A stretch of DNA of 64,000 nucleotides, taken from contig OY979717.1 of NCBI GenBank assembly GCA_963855995.1, positions 62,278,243 to 62,342,242 on the forward strand. The letters run 5' to 3'. Positions within the stretch are counted from its first letter, which is position 1; every line of letters begins with the position of its first letter. Below, piece by piece: positions 33,070 to 43,499 of this stretch. Under the pieces are notes generated by a model. The model ran no database searches. It was not told the DNA's origin and worked only from the letters and a program-made list of their open reading frames with translations. The stretch is from Muricea muricata (Eukaryota > Cnidaria > Anthozoa > Malacalcyonacea > Plexauridae). The translations under genes were made by a program, and so were the position numbers.

Positions 33070-36024
33070 ATGTCTAAAGTCCGCCATGTGGCAGATATTA
33101 ATGACACTCCTGTCTATGAAGAAAATCCCCCCAACGGCGACGACTTCAATAGTTCTTCGTCCCCACCTTGTTGTGACCATAACTCGGCCAGCCATCCCTC
33201 AGCACGTTGTGTGAATGTTACCCAGTCTCCATATCTCCACGTCTTCTTCAATGAACATCCTTACATGGGTGCCTCCATCACAAAGAGTTCCCAGCAAGCA
33301 CTGCAAGGTCATACCCCGTTGACCATTGTTGGTGAAACCCATTTGTCATTAGAGAGCTTAAGCAAGCGACGTTTTTGTCAACACGGACGGGAGCCGGAAG
33401 TAAGTTGGGTCGTCATAGATGGCGAATGATGGCGTCAGCCCTTCTTGTTTGAAATCATGAACGTGAAAGTTGACAGACTGCCGTCGTTGATTTCAAACAA
33501 GAACGGCTGACGCCATCGTTCGCCATCGATAACGACGCAACTTACTTCCGGCTGCCGTCCGTGTTGACAAAAACGTCGCTTGCTTAAGCTTTCTATTGTC
33601 GCGTAACGACAGGACCCTTACCCTCGAAGCCCTCGTTGTGATAAACCTTGATGTTGACATTCTGGCTGATACACCGTTCATGGCATGTAATGACATCGCT
33701 GTTCTACCTGCCACTCAAGAGATCCTAATTGCCGGTTGTGACATTGTCTTATGGCTCTTCCAGCACACCATCCAAATTCTCTACAGTGAGATGTTGCCAA
33801 ACATTGCGTGCCCCTCCGGTCAGTTCCACAATCTGGCCCGACAATTTCCTGGAGGTAGAATTCCCGAACACTTTTCCTTCTGACGCCCAACTTGCCATCG
33901 AGCCTCGCGTTGACTCTGTCTGTTGCCGTTCCACTAAAACATCCCATGCCTGACCCCAGCCCGCCATTCTCGACTCCGTCGGTGGGAAGCTTAGACTTGT
34001 CAAACCCTCTGCTGAGCCAATCTTTATTAAAAAGAACGATCATTTCTGCCAGGCTCGCCTGGTCACCGACGCCCTCACTACGACATCCTTACCACCTGAC
34101 TCACCCTCGTAACTCACCCTCAGAGCTCCTCGCCAACTGGAGACAAGTCTTGGCCGCCTTAGACAAATGTGACTTGCATCTTTCAGCCAAAAAAACCATC
34201 ATTGCTCCCGTTTCCACCACGATCCTCGGTTGGATATGGTCGGGTGGGTCAATCTATCCCTCCCCTCATCGTATCGTAGTTCTCGCCTCATGCCCTCCGC
34301 CATAAACAGTTCGAGATCTTCGTGCTTTTATTGGCTCCTACAAGATGCTCAGTCGCATTATCGAAGGTTCTGCCGCCCTCCCTGACCCACTGGAACGCAT
34401 CACTGCCGGGAGTCAATAGAACAGCCTAATTGTGTTGTCAGAAACCCTACATTATTGTCCCTACATTATTCAGTCAAGCTTCCCGACCTGCGTTCTCACC
34501 GACAGCAAGCCATGTGTGCAATCTTTCGCAAAGCTCTGCCGTGGCCAGTTTTTTTCCAGCCCACGGGTGACCACTTTGCTTTCCACTGCCAGCCGATACC
34601 AAATCTCACTTCGCCACCTAGCTGGTTCAGCCAACCATACCTCCGACTTTGCCAGTCGCAATGCTCCTCCTTGTGATGATCCCCGTTGTCAGATCTGCTC
34701 GTTCGTCTCGCAAGCTGAAGATTCAGTAGTCCGTCCAATTTCAGTTCAGGATGTAAAGAAAAACGAGCGATTTTGCCCTTCAAGTGAATGTATTGTCATA
34801 CGTTGGTTTGTAATTGACGGCCTACTCACCGCACTACATATCAAGCTAAACCACTCCTCCCAACACCAGTTAAAACAAATAGTTTTTCGTAATTTCTATG
34901 CTCTCCATCTTGACAAGGCTCTAGACCAATGTTTCCAGACATGCCATACGTGCGCCTCTTTGAAGAAGATCCCCAGCTGTCTGACCCAACAGTCCACCAG
35001 AACCACCTGCTGCTGTTGGGATATCATTTGCTGCCGATGTCCTAAAAAGAAACAAACAGCTCATCTTGGCCGTTCGCGACACGGTGTCTTCCTTTACTAC
35101 ATCGTGCATCATGGAAGACGAACGCCGTGATACCCTTCGTGCCGCTCTTATTCGCTTGTGTCTCGAGCTTCATCCGATCTCTGGCCCATGTGCAGTAGTG
35201 AGGGTAGATCCCGCCCCTAGTTTTGCAGCCTTAGCCAACGACGAGGAGCTGCGACGTCACAAAATCACCGCGATAGAGGTTTATCCGCCCGTGAGATGTG
35301 GTACCAACGCGATCAATTCACCAACCGCCAACTCCCCATTTCGGACCTAAACCTGATATAGTTACAGCATTCGAATCGTATTCATAATCACGCTGCCAGC
35401 GAGAAGTAAAAAACACCCCGAGCCCAACCCTCAACAGTCCCCAGTATCCACGTCGGTGACCTTGTTTACATTACTTCGGATGGTTCCAAATATCGCGCAC
35501 GCGATCGTTACTTGGTTACCTCCATCAATGGTTCATAGGGCAACGTACGTAAGTTTACTGGTTCCCAACTTCGATCCACATCTTACCGCGTCAAGCTGTC
35601 TGAGTGCTTTTGCGCATGTGACAACTCCCGTCAACAAGCACAAGCCCACCTTCCTCTTCACAAGTCGCAACCTGCACCAGTGTCCCTGCCTCCTTCACTA
35701 CCACAAATTCCCCAAGTGTTAGCCCAGCCTCCATCCTCCGATGTTCTCCCTACTCACCCTCTTCCTTCCCGGTCCCCACCACTTCACGTGATTGAAACTG
35801 GACCGAACAACCTCATCACTCCTCAATCACAAGAACAAGCAATCTATGTTCCCACTCAAACCCACACACCTGTCTCCAACCTCTCCGAAACAGCTGATGC
35901 CAACCCTCGTCGGTCAAGCCATGCCCGTCGTCCACCCGCCAACCAGAGTACCAGGAGGACTTCGTTGTCTAATGTACGTCTCCTGCCTGTTAGTGCATGT
36001 TTACTATCATTGGTACTTTATTAG
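33070..36024 (+). pseudogene. Gypsy pol relic (protease to integrase)
   Basis: Segments in several frames: protease-region LDVDILADTPFMACNDIAV (33640-33710); late reverse transcriptase LLANWRQVLAALDKCDLHLS and LGWIWSGGS (34111-34260); RNase H with LTDSKPCVQSF and RHLAGSANHTSDFASRN (34495-34660); integrase zinc region with HTCASLKK (34940-34970) and core VRVDPAPSFAAL (35200-35240); proline-rich tail to 36024. No complete frame remains. A foldback MITE (33355-33590) interrupts the protease region. Confidence 0.72.
33355..33590. mobile_element. Foldback MITE in the Gypsy relic
   Basis: AGCTTAAGCAAGCGACGTTT at the left end and its reverse complement at the right end extend into arms of about 105 bp with a spacer near 22 bp, nearly perfectly paired. 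It would fold into one long hairpin. Confidence 0.75.
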
Positions 36025-36089
36025 TAGGACAAACAGTTAAGAGGAAAACAAACAAACAAAAGAAACAAAGTATTCACGCCATAGAGTAA

Positions 36090-36293
36090 TGATAATAGAG
36101 CATAGAGCATTATTTTGGTATTGTCACTGTTAGGTTCAGGCGCCCGCGATGCATTTCGTGCCTTATAAGTAGTACTGTATATAAGATCCTCGTCTGGTTG
36201 TTCTTGTAACTCGATATTGACATAAACATCGTTTTGGCTTTAATAAATTGTTTCTGTTCGCTCTTATCGTCGAGTTTTGTCTAAATATTGGCG
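36090..36293 (+). repeat. 3' LTR of the Gypsy relic
   Basis: Shares its first 75 bp with 32440-32522. Contains a TATA-like TATATAAGATCC and AATAAA at about 36241. Its end is uncertain because TTGGCGCCAG, which resembles a primer-binding site, follows directly. Confidence 0.55.
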
Positions 36294-37398
36294 CCAGTGT
36301 TTCATACTTTCATTGCGACAGCATGAGACATTACGTAACTTAATCGCTATGCTACTATTCATAACTGAGCAAAGTTGCATGTGTTATCCCATATTAGTTA
36401 CTTCTTATTAACTCCTGGGATAATTCCTTAAAGGCTGGTTTCCACTCTGGATAATTTTGCTAGGGATTAGAACCGACAGAAAAATTACTTTTGTAATAAG
36501 AAAAAACTTTCCTATCCATTTCTCCTTCGTACCTTCTCCGACTGATACTCACAATACTGGTGCAAATCCGCGGCCAACAACGGTCTGGAACCCACAAATT
36601 TTTTGACATGCGTACTAACCATCCTCTTATTTCGTGGGCAAGCTTTGGTTTGGACTCATAGAAAATATAAGCGAAAATAATCGCATAATTCCTCATAAAT
36701 ATTCATCATCTTTAAATATTTTGAAATAAATGGGTACTAACCAGGTCAGCGAACACTTTTTTCTTGTTGTACTGCAAATACTACACTAAATAAGCACGAA
36801 ATATCGACATTTTGTTTGTTGACACGAGTCGAGACTCGTGTAAAATATCAGCACGTCTAACATTCAGCCGATTTAAACAACTATTGGTAATCGCCAATAG
36901 TAAAGGGTAGGATAATCATATCTCGGTCGTAATTATCTGTATAGACAATTGTACTTAGTTCTTATGACTTAGTCGCTCAAATTATTTCGCGATACAATAT
37001 ATTGACATTTGGCGCTTAAATACAATCAAGGTAGCGAACTTATTTAATAGTATTATGTAAACCTCAGTGGAGTTTAAATTTTGAGGTCTATGTGCAGAGT
37101 ACCAGCTCGCACAAACCAATGGCTCTCAGCTTATAACAGAATATAACTGTGCAAGAAACTCAGTATAATGAGTTGCACATGAAGATACACTTCATGATTT
37201 AAGTTCAGTCTAATAGACTGTTCCACCCTGCAGGTACAAGCCTCGCAGGGCATGGAGAATATGTCCAGGGTGCCAGCTCGGACAGAACATCACTTACCAA
37301 TGAAATTCGGACATTGGTTGTTGATCAAGTCACTAATCCAATCCAGAGTGCTATGCACAAGCTTCTAAAAGAAGCACTCACGGCTGACTACTCCTCAA

Positions 37399-38982
37399 AT
37401 GGTACAGCCTTCACAGGAATTATTGAACGAAGGTGAACCTCAACTCGAAACACCTCAGACAAACACTCGTCTTGCCAGATATTACACTGAAGCTAAGGAA
37501 ACTGTATTATCCGACGAAATTACAGCCTTTGTCACCTCAACTTTCACCAAGCGTCTTTCTAAAGAGGTTTGGTCTGATCTTATGCAAAAATATCCCCCAA
37601 TAAAAGGGATGGAAGAGGTACTTGTTGCCCCGACAATGGAAACAGGTACAAGAGAGTACGTCAAACAGAAGTTTGGTTATAACAAGACCAAAGAGGTTTT
37701 CACATCAGATGATGGGCTTGTTGAGAAGCAAGCCCCTTTCTTGGCCGTTGCACGACCTATTGCTGCAGCATTGGATCTCGTGGAAGAGCCTCCAAATCCT
37801 GATGAGAGTGACGGCAATGGTCCTGATCCTGATGAAATAAAGGCATACCTAAAAGATGCCCTTGTCCTACTGGGTAATGCTAATTTCCGATTAAATGCAT
37901 GGCGCCAAAAGCGTTTTTGGGAATTCCTCACTGATGTTGGCAAGAGAATTTTAAAAGAAGATATCCCAACAGATAAACATCTCTTTGCTGACAAATTCCA
38001 CCATGTGGTCCAAAGTGAACATGATCACTCAAAGACAAATTCCAAAGTTATAGCAGCTCCTTCCAAGCCACAATTTCCTAAAGCGGTCCCCAGGCAGCCC
38101 TTTCGTGCCTTCTCCGGGACTGGTGCTAGTGGCTCGCGTTCTGGGGAAAACGTAAATGGTCATACAAGACCCATGGAAACCAAAAAGCAGAATCCAGTCG
38201 CTTCTCGTCCAACAAAACTTCCCTCCCTAAGCGACAAAGAGTGTCCAAGGACCCCAGCACCACTCACCACAGCTGACTATATGATTCCTCGACTAAACAA
38301 AATAACTTTACCAGAACAGCAGATAGCGGGCCGACTTAGACATTTTCTGGGCAATTGGAAGATAATAACTTCAGACGAATCAGTCTTGGAAACAGTGAAG
38401 GGATATCAAATCCCTCTGACTTCAAAACCTCATCAGTGGCGCAAGAGAATAACCAAGGCCAAAGGCTTACAACAAGAAGTGTTGCTAACCCAGGCCATAT
38501 CGGATCTGGTGTCAAAAGGAGCAGTGCATCAGGTTGTAGAACAGGAGGACCAGTTCCTCTCATGTCTCAACACTGTTCATAATACAGCAGGCGAGCAAGA
38601 ATCGACCGGTTTTCAACCTGAAGACACTGAACAAACATGTCAAAACAGAAAAGTTCAAACTGGAAAGTTTGGATTTAGTGAAAACCATGCTGAAACCGAA
38701 CGACTATGTGATGAAATTAGACTTGAAGGACGCATATTACTCGGTTCAAATTGCAGAGGAACACCGGAAGTACCTTCGATTTTAATTTCGTGTTGTGATC
38801 TACGAATACCAGTTTCTACCCTTCGGGTTATCGTCAGCTCCTCGAGCCTTCACGAAACTAGTCAAGCCAGTGATTGCCATCCTGAGGATATCTGGCATAC
38901 GAATAGTGATTTATATATTTGGACGATCTACTGCTCTTTCACCAGGATCCAGTCGAGGTTCAGAAAATCTTCCAGATTGTAA
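37399..38982 (+). CDS. DIRS gag-like ORF running into reverse transcriptase
   Basis: The ATG at 37399 opens 527 codons. Residues 1-240 are gag-like (no known catalytic motif; LFADKFHHVVQSEHDHSK near 195-215), then a basic Pro/Ser-rich linker. From about residue 315 a DIRS reverse-transcriptase start appears (GNWKIITSDESVLETVKGYQ). After about 38565 the frame no longer matches reverse transcriptase, which continues in another frame, so the last 140 residues are out of frame. Confidence 0.72.
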   Translation: MVQPSQELLNEGEPQLETPQTNTRLARYYTEAKETVLSDEITAFVTSTFTKRLSKEVWSDLMQKYPPIKGMEEVLVAPTMETGTREYVKQKFGYNKTKEVFTSDDGLVEKQAPFLAVARPIAAALDLVEEPPNPDESDGNGPDPDEIKAYLKDALVLLGNANFRLNAWRQKRFWEFLTDVGKRILKEDIPTDKHLFADKFHHVVQSEHDHSKTNSKVIAAPSKPQFPKAVPRQPFRAFSGTGASGSRSGENVNGHTRPMETKKQNPVASRPTKLPSLSDKECPRTPAPLTTADYMIPRLNKITLPEQQIAGRLRHFLGNWKIITSDESVLETVKGYQIPLTSKPHQWRKRITKAKGLQQEVLLTQAISDLVSKGAVHQVVEQEDQFLSCLNTVHNTAGEQESTGFQPEDTEQTCQNRKVQTGKFGFSENHAETERLCDEIRLEGRILLGSNCRGTPEVPSILISCCDLRIPVSTLRVIVSSSSLHETSQASDCHPEDIWHTNSDLYIWTIYCSFTRIQSRFRKSSRL

Positions 38983-40200
38983 TCACTCTTTTCACCGACC
39001 TCGGGTTTGTCGTCAAATTCGAAAAGTGCTCACCCTCACCCACGCAAGCAATCATCTTTCTGGGTGCACAGCTGAACTTGATAGACCTTACAATAGCTGT
39101 TCCTCTGGATAAGCTTTGCCTCATACAGGCGGAGTGCAAAGAGATCCTGGGGATGGTGCTCCATGCTGGAACTCTCGGCCATGCTAAGTCCGCTGAATCA
39201 GACTGCACGAATTGGGATTTGGGAAGCACCATTGCATTACCGAGCTCTTCAACGAATTTTCATTACAGCCCTGCACAGAAAAGGTCACTTCACACGATCA
39301 AAGCGGTTCCAGATCCCTCTCACGAAAGAAGCATCCTCAGAACTCAAATGGTGGTCTTCGGAGAAACTGAAACAACTCAACGGGATGGCGTTGAACGCAA
39401 TCGATGCAATAATATCGACGTACGCCTCCAAGAAAGGTTGAGGGGGGGGGGCAGCTTTCTGGGCGAACGGACAGGGGGTCGGTGGCAGGAGAAAGAAGGC
39501 GCGCACATCAATGTATTGGAACTCAAGGCAGCTTACCTTGCTATTCAGGCATTTGTCAAGGGGACCATGAATCCACGCCATATTCAGGTGCTTATGGACA
39601 ACTCCACGGCGGTATCATACATAAACAAGCGAGAGGGGACACATTCACCGACTCTGGCATCTCTGGCGTTAGAGATATGGAACTATTGCATCTCTCGGAA
39701 AATATGGATTACAGCGAGACATGTTCCCGGAGTGACAAACATCGAAGCAGATTTCGCATCGAGGAACTTCAACGATCGAACGGAATGGGCTCTCAACAAG
39801 ATGGTATTCCAGAGAATAACCAAGAGGTTTTATACGCCAGAAGTGAATCTCTTTGCCCCTCGGCTCAACAATCAGTTACCACGCTATGTGGCGAGATACC
39901 CAAACCCGGGGTCAATAGCGACCGATGCTTTTCTTCAGCACTGGAGACAGTGGAAGGTGTTCATACATGGTTCAATAGTGCTCCTGCCTCGGATTCTGCA
40001 GAAACTACAACAGGATCAAGCAACGGGACTTGTGATAGCCCCAACCTGGCCAGGGCAGCCGTGGTTTCCAGCCCTCCGAGAGTTACTAGTGGACTTTCCG
40101 GCTCAGTTACCGATAGCGCAAGGAACAATCTTCTTACCGTTCGAACAGCAAACAATACATCCATTGTGGAAAACCCTCCGACTAGCTGTATGGCCGCTGT
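38560..40200 (+). pseudogene. DIRS reverse transcriptase and RNase H, frame-broken
   Basis: Frames change several times: the palm with LKDAYYS-like and FLPFGLSSAPRAFTKL (38790-38860), the active site YLDD at 38916-38927, then, after a poly-G run (39440-39449) that probably caused a frameshift, RNase H with INVLELKAAYLAIQ, MDNSTAVSYINK and RHVPGVTNIEADFASRNF (39505-39775). Order and motifs are those of DIRS elements. Confidence 0.75.
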
Positions 40201-41182
40201 CAGGTCTCGTTTGCAAACAACAGGCCTTTTACCAGAGGTGTGCAAAATTTTGTTGGCCTCTTGGCGAACAAGCACTCAGAAGAGATACGAAGGACCCTGG
40301 CAGCAGTGGGCTGGCTGGTGTATGCAAAGGAATAAATGTCCCTTTTCAGCCCCTGTAGCGGATGTCTTGGATTTTCTATCTGAACAGCTTAACGACTGCA
40401 TTCTCGCTTACCGAACAATCGGCGTATACAAGGCATGTATCTCGCAGATGCATGACCCCGTCGGCTTGCAGCTTGGTAGCTTACCCCTGGTATCACGGTT
40501 CGTGAAAGGTATCTTCCAACTAAGACCGGCAACTCCTAGAGTTTGCACGACTTGACAAATAGGTCCTGTGCTACGATATTTGTCATCCTTAGAACCTCTG
40601 GCGGAACTTTCCCTGAAAGTTCTGAGTCTGAAGCTAACGACCCTCCTGGCATTGACCTCAGCTGCCAGGGCTCATGAAATCGCTGCCCTTCATCTCGATC
40701 ACCTTTCAAAGAAATTTGACAGTTGTGAGTTCATTATTCCCACTCACGTAAAAAATTCGAGGCCATATCACCCCTCTCGGAAGATATTTCTGGGACGTTA
40801 CCAGCAAGATTGCTCCATTTGTGTTGTGCGGTGTTTAGAACATTATCTTCAACGCACCTGTAACCACAGACGACACAATGAGCTTTTACTTTTCTACGTC
40901 AGTCTATACAAATCCGTGGGCAGTCAAACTGTATCAAGGTCGATATGCTCATTAATTCGATTAGCTGGAGTGGATGTCTGCTATACCGGACATTCTACGA
41001 GAGCAGCGTCAACGTCGGAAGCAGTCGACAATTATGGAGTTCCTCTCGAAGTCGTTTTAGAGGCTGCACCACTGCAGACTGGCCCTCAGCACAAACATTT
41101 GAACGACATTATCACAAACGGGCGGAGAAAGCTCGATTCGCTCACAAAGTACTTAATGCTATTAAGGGCCTCCACAGACTAG
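40200..41182 (+). pseudogene. DIRS tyrosine recombinase, frame-broken
   Basis: N-terminal core-binding part with SWRTSTQKRYEGPWQQWAGW and VLDFLSEQL (40255-40395) in one frame, stop at 40553-40555, then the catalytic part from about 40568: SAARAHEIAAL with box-I Arg (about 40660) and GHSTRAAS with H-x-x-R (about 40985). The catalytic Tyr (TFERHYHK, codon 41110-41112) lies in a different frame. The last codons and stop come from an inserted MITE starting at 41162. Confidence 0.75.
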
Positions 41183-41610
41183 AGTGATTTGTTGTCGATG
41201 ACAAATTGTTATCGACGACTTTCAGTTGTCGACTATTAATTTTGTGCGATAGCTGCTCCCCACACACATGCAGAGTATTTTAAATTTTAGCTGACAAAGC
41301 AAAAATGCATGAGTTGGTCACATGGTCATTTTCAAAATGGCGGAAAAGAAAAGCAGGAAAAGCAGCAAAATGGCGGAAAAGACTACAAAAACATCTTTGT
41401 CGATAATATTAATTTGTCGACTACAAGTCAAGTTTCCCTTCGAAAAAGGGAAACTACTTTTTTAGTGGTCGACAACAAATTGTTGTTGACTACTAAAAAT
41501 TTAACAATTTTTTATCGTCACACACCTAATTTTTAATCGTCGACAACATTTTGTTGTCGGCAACAATAAAGTTGTCGACAATTATTTCGCTAGTCTGTGG
41601 AGGCCCTTAA
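41162..41610. mobile_element. MITE inserted at the end of the DIRS recombinase gene
   Basis: TTAAGGGCCTCCACAGACTAG-type ends face each other at 41162 and 41610, with CTA on both flanks (41159-41161; 41611-41613). The interior is rich in TTGTCGAC-type motifs. It supplies the final residues and stop of the broken recombinase ORF. Confidence 0.7.
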
Positions 41611-41769
41611 CTATTAATATATCGACGACTATTAAGAATCTGTTCTTACACGATAGTGTAGCCTATATATCATTAACGGTGATTTATATTGTTTTGGTTA
41701 AATATATATTCGTTTATTCGAGTGCTTAATAGTGACATGATTTACATAGCAATCTTTGTATATCTGCAC

Positions 41770-41890
41770 CAGTATTGTGAGTATCAGTCGGAGAAGGTAC
41801 AAAGGAGAAATAAAATTTCCCCGGAGGGTACTTACCTGAAGGGGACATGTAGTTCTCCGAGGACCTTCGAAGACTGATAGGAGCAATACT
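41770..41890 (+). repeat. DIRS internal complementary region
   Basis: Left half (CACCAGTATTGTGAGTATC ... GGAGAAAT) is the reverse complement of the left terminus (36518-36560); right half (AAATTTCCCCGGAGGGTACT ...) is the reverse complement of the right terminus (42041-42122). In DIRS-1 such a region templates circle formation; the same role is inferred. Confidence 0.8.
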
Positions 41891-42377
41891 GCTACTCCTA
41901 CCATGGTGGCTTATCTAATCCACCCCTCCCAGCTATGTAAAATCATAAACCTCAGCAGTCAACTCAATAAGAGGATGGTTAGTACGCATGTCAAAAAATT
42001 TGTGGTTCCAGACCGCTGTTGGCCGCGGATCTGCACCAGTATTGCTGCTGTCAGTCTTCGAAGATCCTCGGAGAACTACATCTCCCCTTCAGGTAAGTAC
42101 CCTCCAGGGAAATTGTATTTCCATCGGTAGGAAAATTTTCCTGAGTAAAAACCGGTCAAACTAAACGCTACTTGAGTTCCATATGCATCGTCTCCTGGCG
42201 CTTGTTGATACATTTATTCGCTGTGTAAACAATTTAAATGAAGTACTCCGTCCGTCTACGAAGGAAAATATGATAGAGACAATGATAGAGGAAGGGGGGG
42301 GATTGTTACTTGTTAGTGTCAAATACAATATAAAGAAAAATTCCAGAAATCTATTCCCATCCACATCAATGACTACT

Positions 42378-43083
42378 CAGGGACCACGGAGCAATTTTTG
42401 GATTGAGGGGGCCGAATGCTTAGCTTCCCAGGGGCGGGGAGAGGGCTGGTGCAACAATCGAGTCCCCATTCTTGATTCGTTCTTTTTCAACTTTTTTCCA
42501 TTTTTGTAGTTTTTTAAATTTTTTTCTTCAACTATCTTGCGGTTGCGACGTGTTCATGTTTATTGTTGTTTTTTTTCGTTCTTTATTAGTAAATATTGGA
42601 AAAAATATATATAGGTTATTTGCCGGCTAAGAGGTCCGTATAGGGAAATATTTCCCAAGGTCTCGAGGGAAATATTTCCCTATACGGACCGACCAAACCG
42701 GCAAATAATTGGTTTATTTTTTTTCTAATATTTACTTGCATTTATTTGCGTGGATTTAAACTTCGCGCGGTCCGTACGGCCTCATACGGACCGCTCGTGT
42801 AGCCAATCAGATTGCAGGAAAGGCTAAAATATGATTTCGGACCGCAAGAAAACAAATAAATGTATGTTATTTCGATGCCAATCCCTTTGCCTCCTTTTGC
42901 TGGATTTCGGAGTGCGTTTTCCCAAAATCACAGCCAAATATTAATGTTCATTAGGTGCTCTTGACCTGAGCTGTAGCGCTACTTATTGGAAAAACGTCAA
43001 GTGGCACTGGTTATAATTAACCGCCATTCAATCAATCACAGGAAAATTATTGGGGGGGCCTCCCCCCTCCTCCGCGGTCCCTG
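42378..43083. mobile_element. Non-autonomous transposon, CAGGGACC ends, 5-bp duplication (copy A)
   Basis: Ends CAGGGACCACGG and CCGCGGTCCCTG; CTACT flanks both sides (42373-42377; 43084-43088). The duplicated unit copy 2 gives the unoccupied sequence at about 22298-22312. It is homologous, reversed, to 47763-48215 but has an extra 250 bp with a palindrome (42630-42691). Five-bp duplications with CAGGG ends suggest a hAT5-like group; no ORF. Confidence 0.78.
42614..42866. repeat. Secondary insertion with palindrome in transposon copy A
   Basis: Absent from the related element at 47763-48215. It includes GGTCCGTATAGGGAAATATT paired with its reverse complement across GGTCTCG-like bases (42630-42691), plus further GGTCCGTA-type motifs. 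Ends not precisely defined. Confidence 0.5.
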
Positions 43084-43427
43084 CTACTAACAAAATGACA
43101 ATAGTTGAGACGCGATGTGTGATAATGTTTGCAAATTGTCATTGAATTGCAAACTTATAGGCTACTGCACATAAGTACACGAAAGGAACAGGTGCTTTCA
43201 GTGCCTAAAACAAGGTAAGAATCGACTAGGGACGAATTAGTCTTTATACACATTCACGTGATGTTTGAAACATGACTTCAATCAATGCACTGACTTCGAT
43301 TTGCTTGAACTTCTCTGTATCGAATTTCATGCATGAATGCCATTGTTTGAAATGTGACATTGTAGGATTTTACTGGTGACTCGTGAGCAGTCTTGCACAA
43401 ATAATGCAAACGTATGAGAACTAGGAT

Positions 43428-43446
43428 TATAAATGATATTATAAAT
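43428..43446 (+). promoter_or_regulatory. TATA-box pair upstream of acyltransferase copy 3
   Basis: TATAAAT at 43428-43434 and 43440-43446, again 54 bp before the ATG. Conservation through all three copies supports a promoter role. Confidence 0.5.
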
Positions 43447-43499
43447 TTTATGCACACGAAGTGTAACTTGCTTGTATACAATAATACAGTGCATAAACC

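Larger units (their letters stand above)
32440..36293 (+). mobile_element. Ty3/Gypsy-type LTR retrotransposon relic
   Basis: A truncated 5' LTR (32440-32522) and a longer 3' LTR (36090-36293) share AGAGCATAGAG and CAGGCGCCCGCGATGCATTTC. Between them are decayed gag, protease, reverse transcriptase, RNase H and integrase segments in that order. Large deletions remove most of the LTR/gag start and the first half of the reverse transcriptase. Confidence 0.78.
36516..42126 (+). mobile_element. DIRS-type retrotransposon with inverted ends and internal complementary region
   Basis: Inverted ends at 36518-36625 and about 41966-42122 share ATTTGTGG, GGCCGCGGATCTGCACC and neighbours in opposite orientation. 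At 41770-41890 a segment joins the reverse complement of the outer left end to that of the outer right end, meeting near AAATAAAATTTCC (41811-41823): the internal complementary region of DIRS elements. Copy 2 of the unit (CTTTCCTATAGGAAAA, about 22048) is the empty site. Internal genes: gag-like, reverse transcriptase, RNase H and tyrosine recombinase. Confidence 0.88.

Noticed and set aside
33678..34043. 121-codon minus-strand ORF in the Gypsy relic
   Set aside because: Antisense shadow of the protease region.
38919..40358. 479-codon ORF treated as one protein
   Set aside because: It starts at a TTG inside the YLDD motif and mixes in-frame and shifted DIRS segments; annotated as broken pol instead.
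39482..40555. 357-codon ORF overlapping the DIRS RNase H frame
   Set aside because: Only its last 110 codons (recombinase N-terminal part) are real; the front is an out-of-frame shadow of RNase H.
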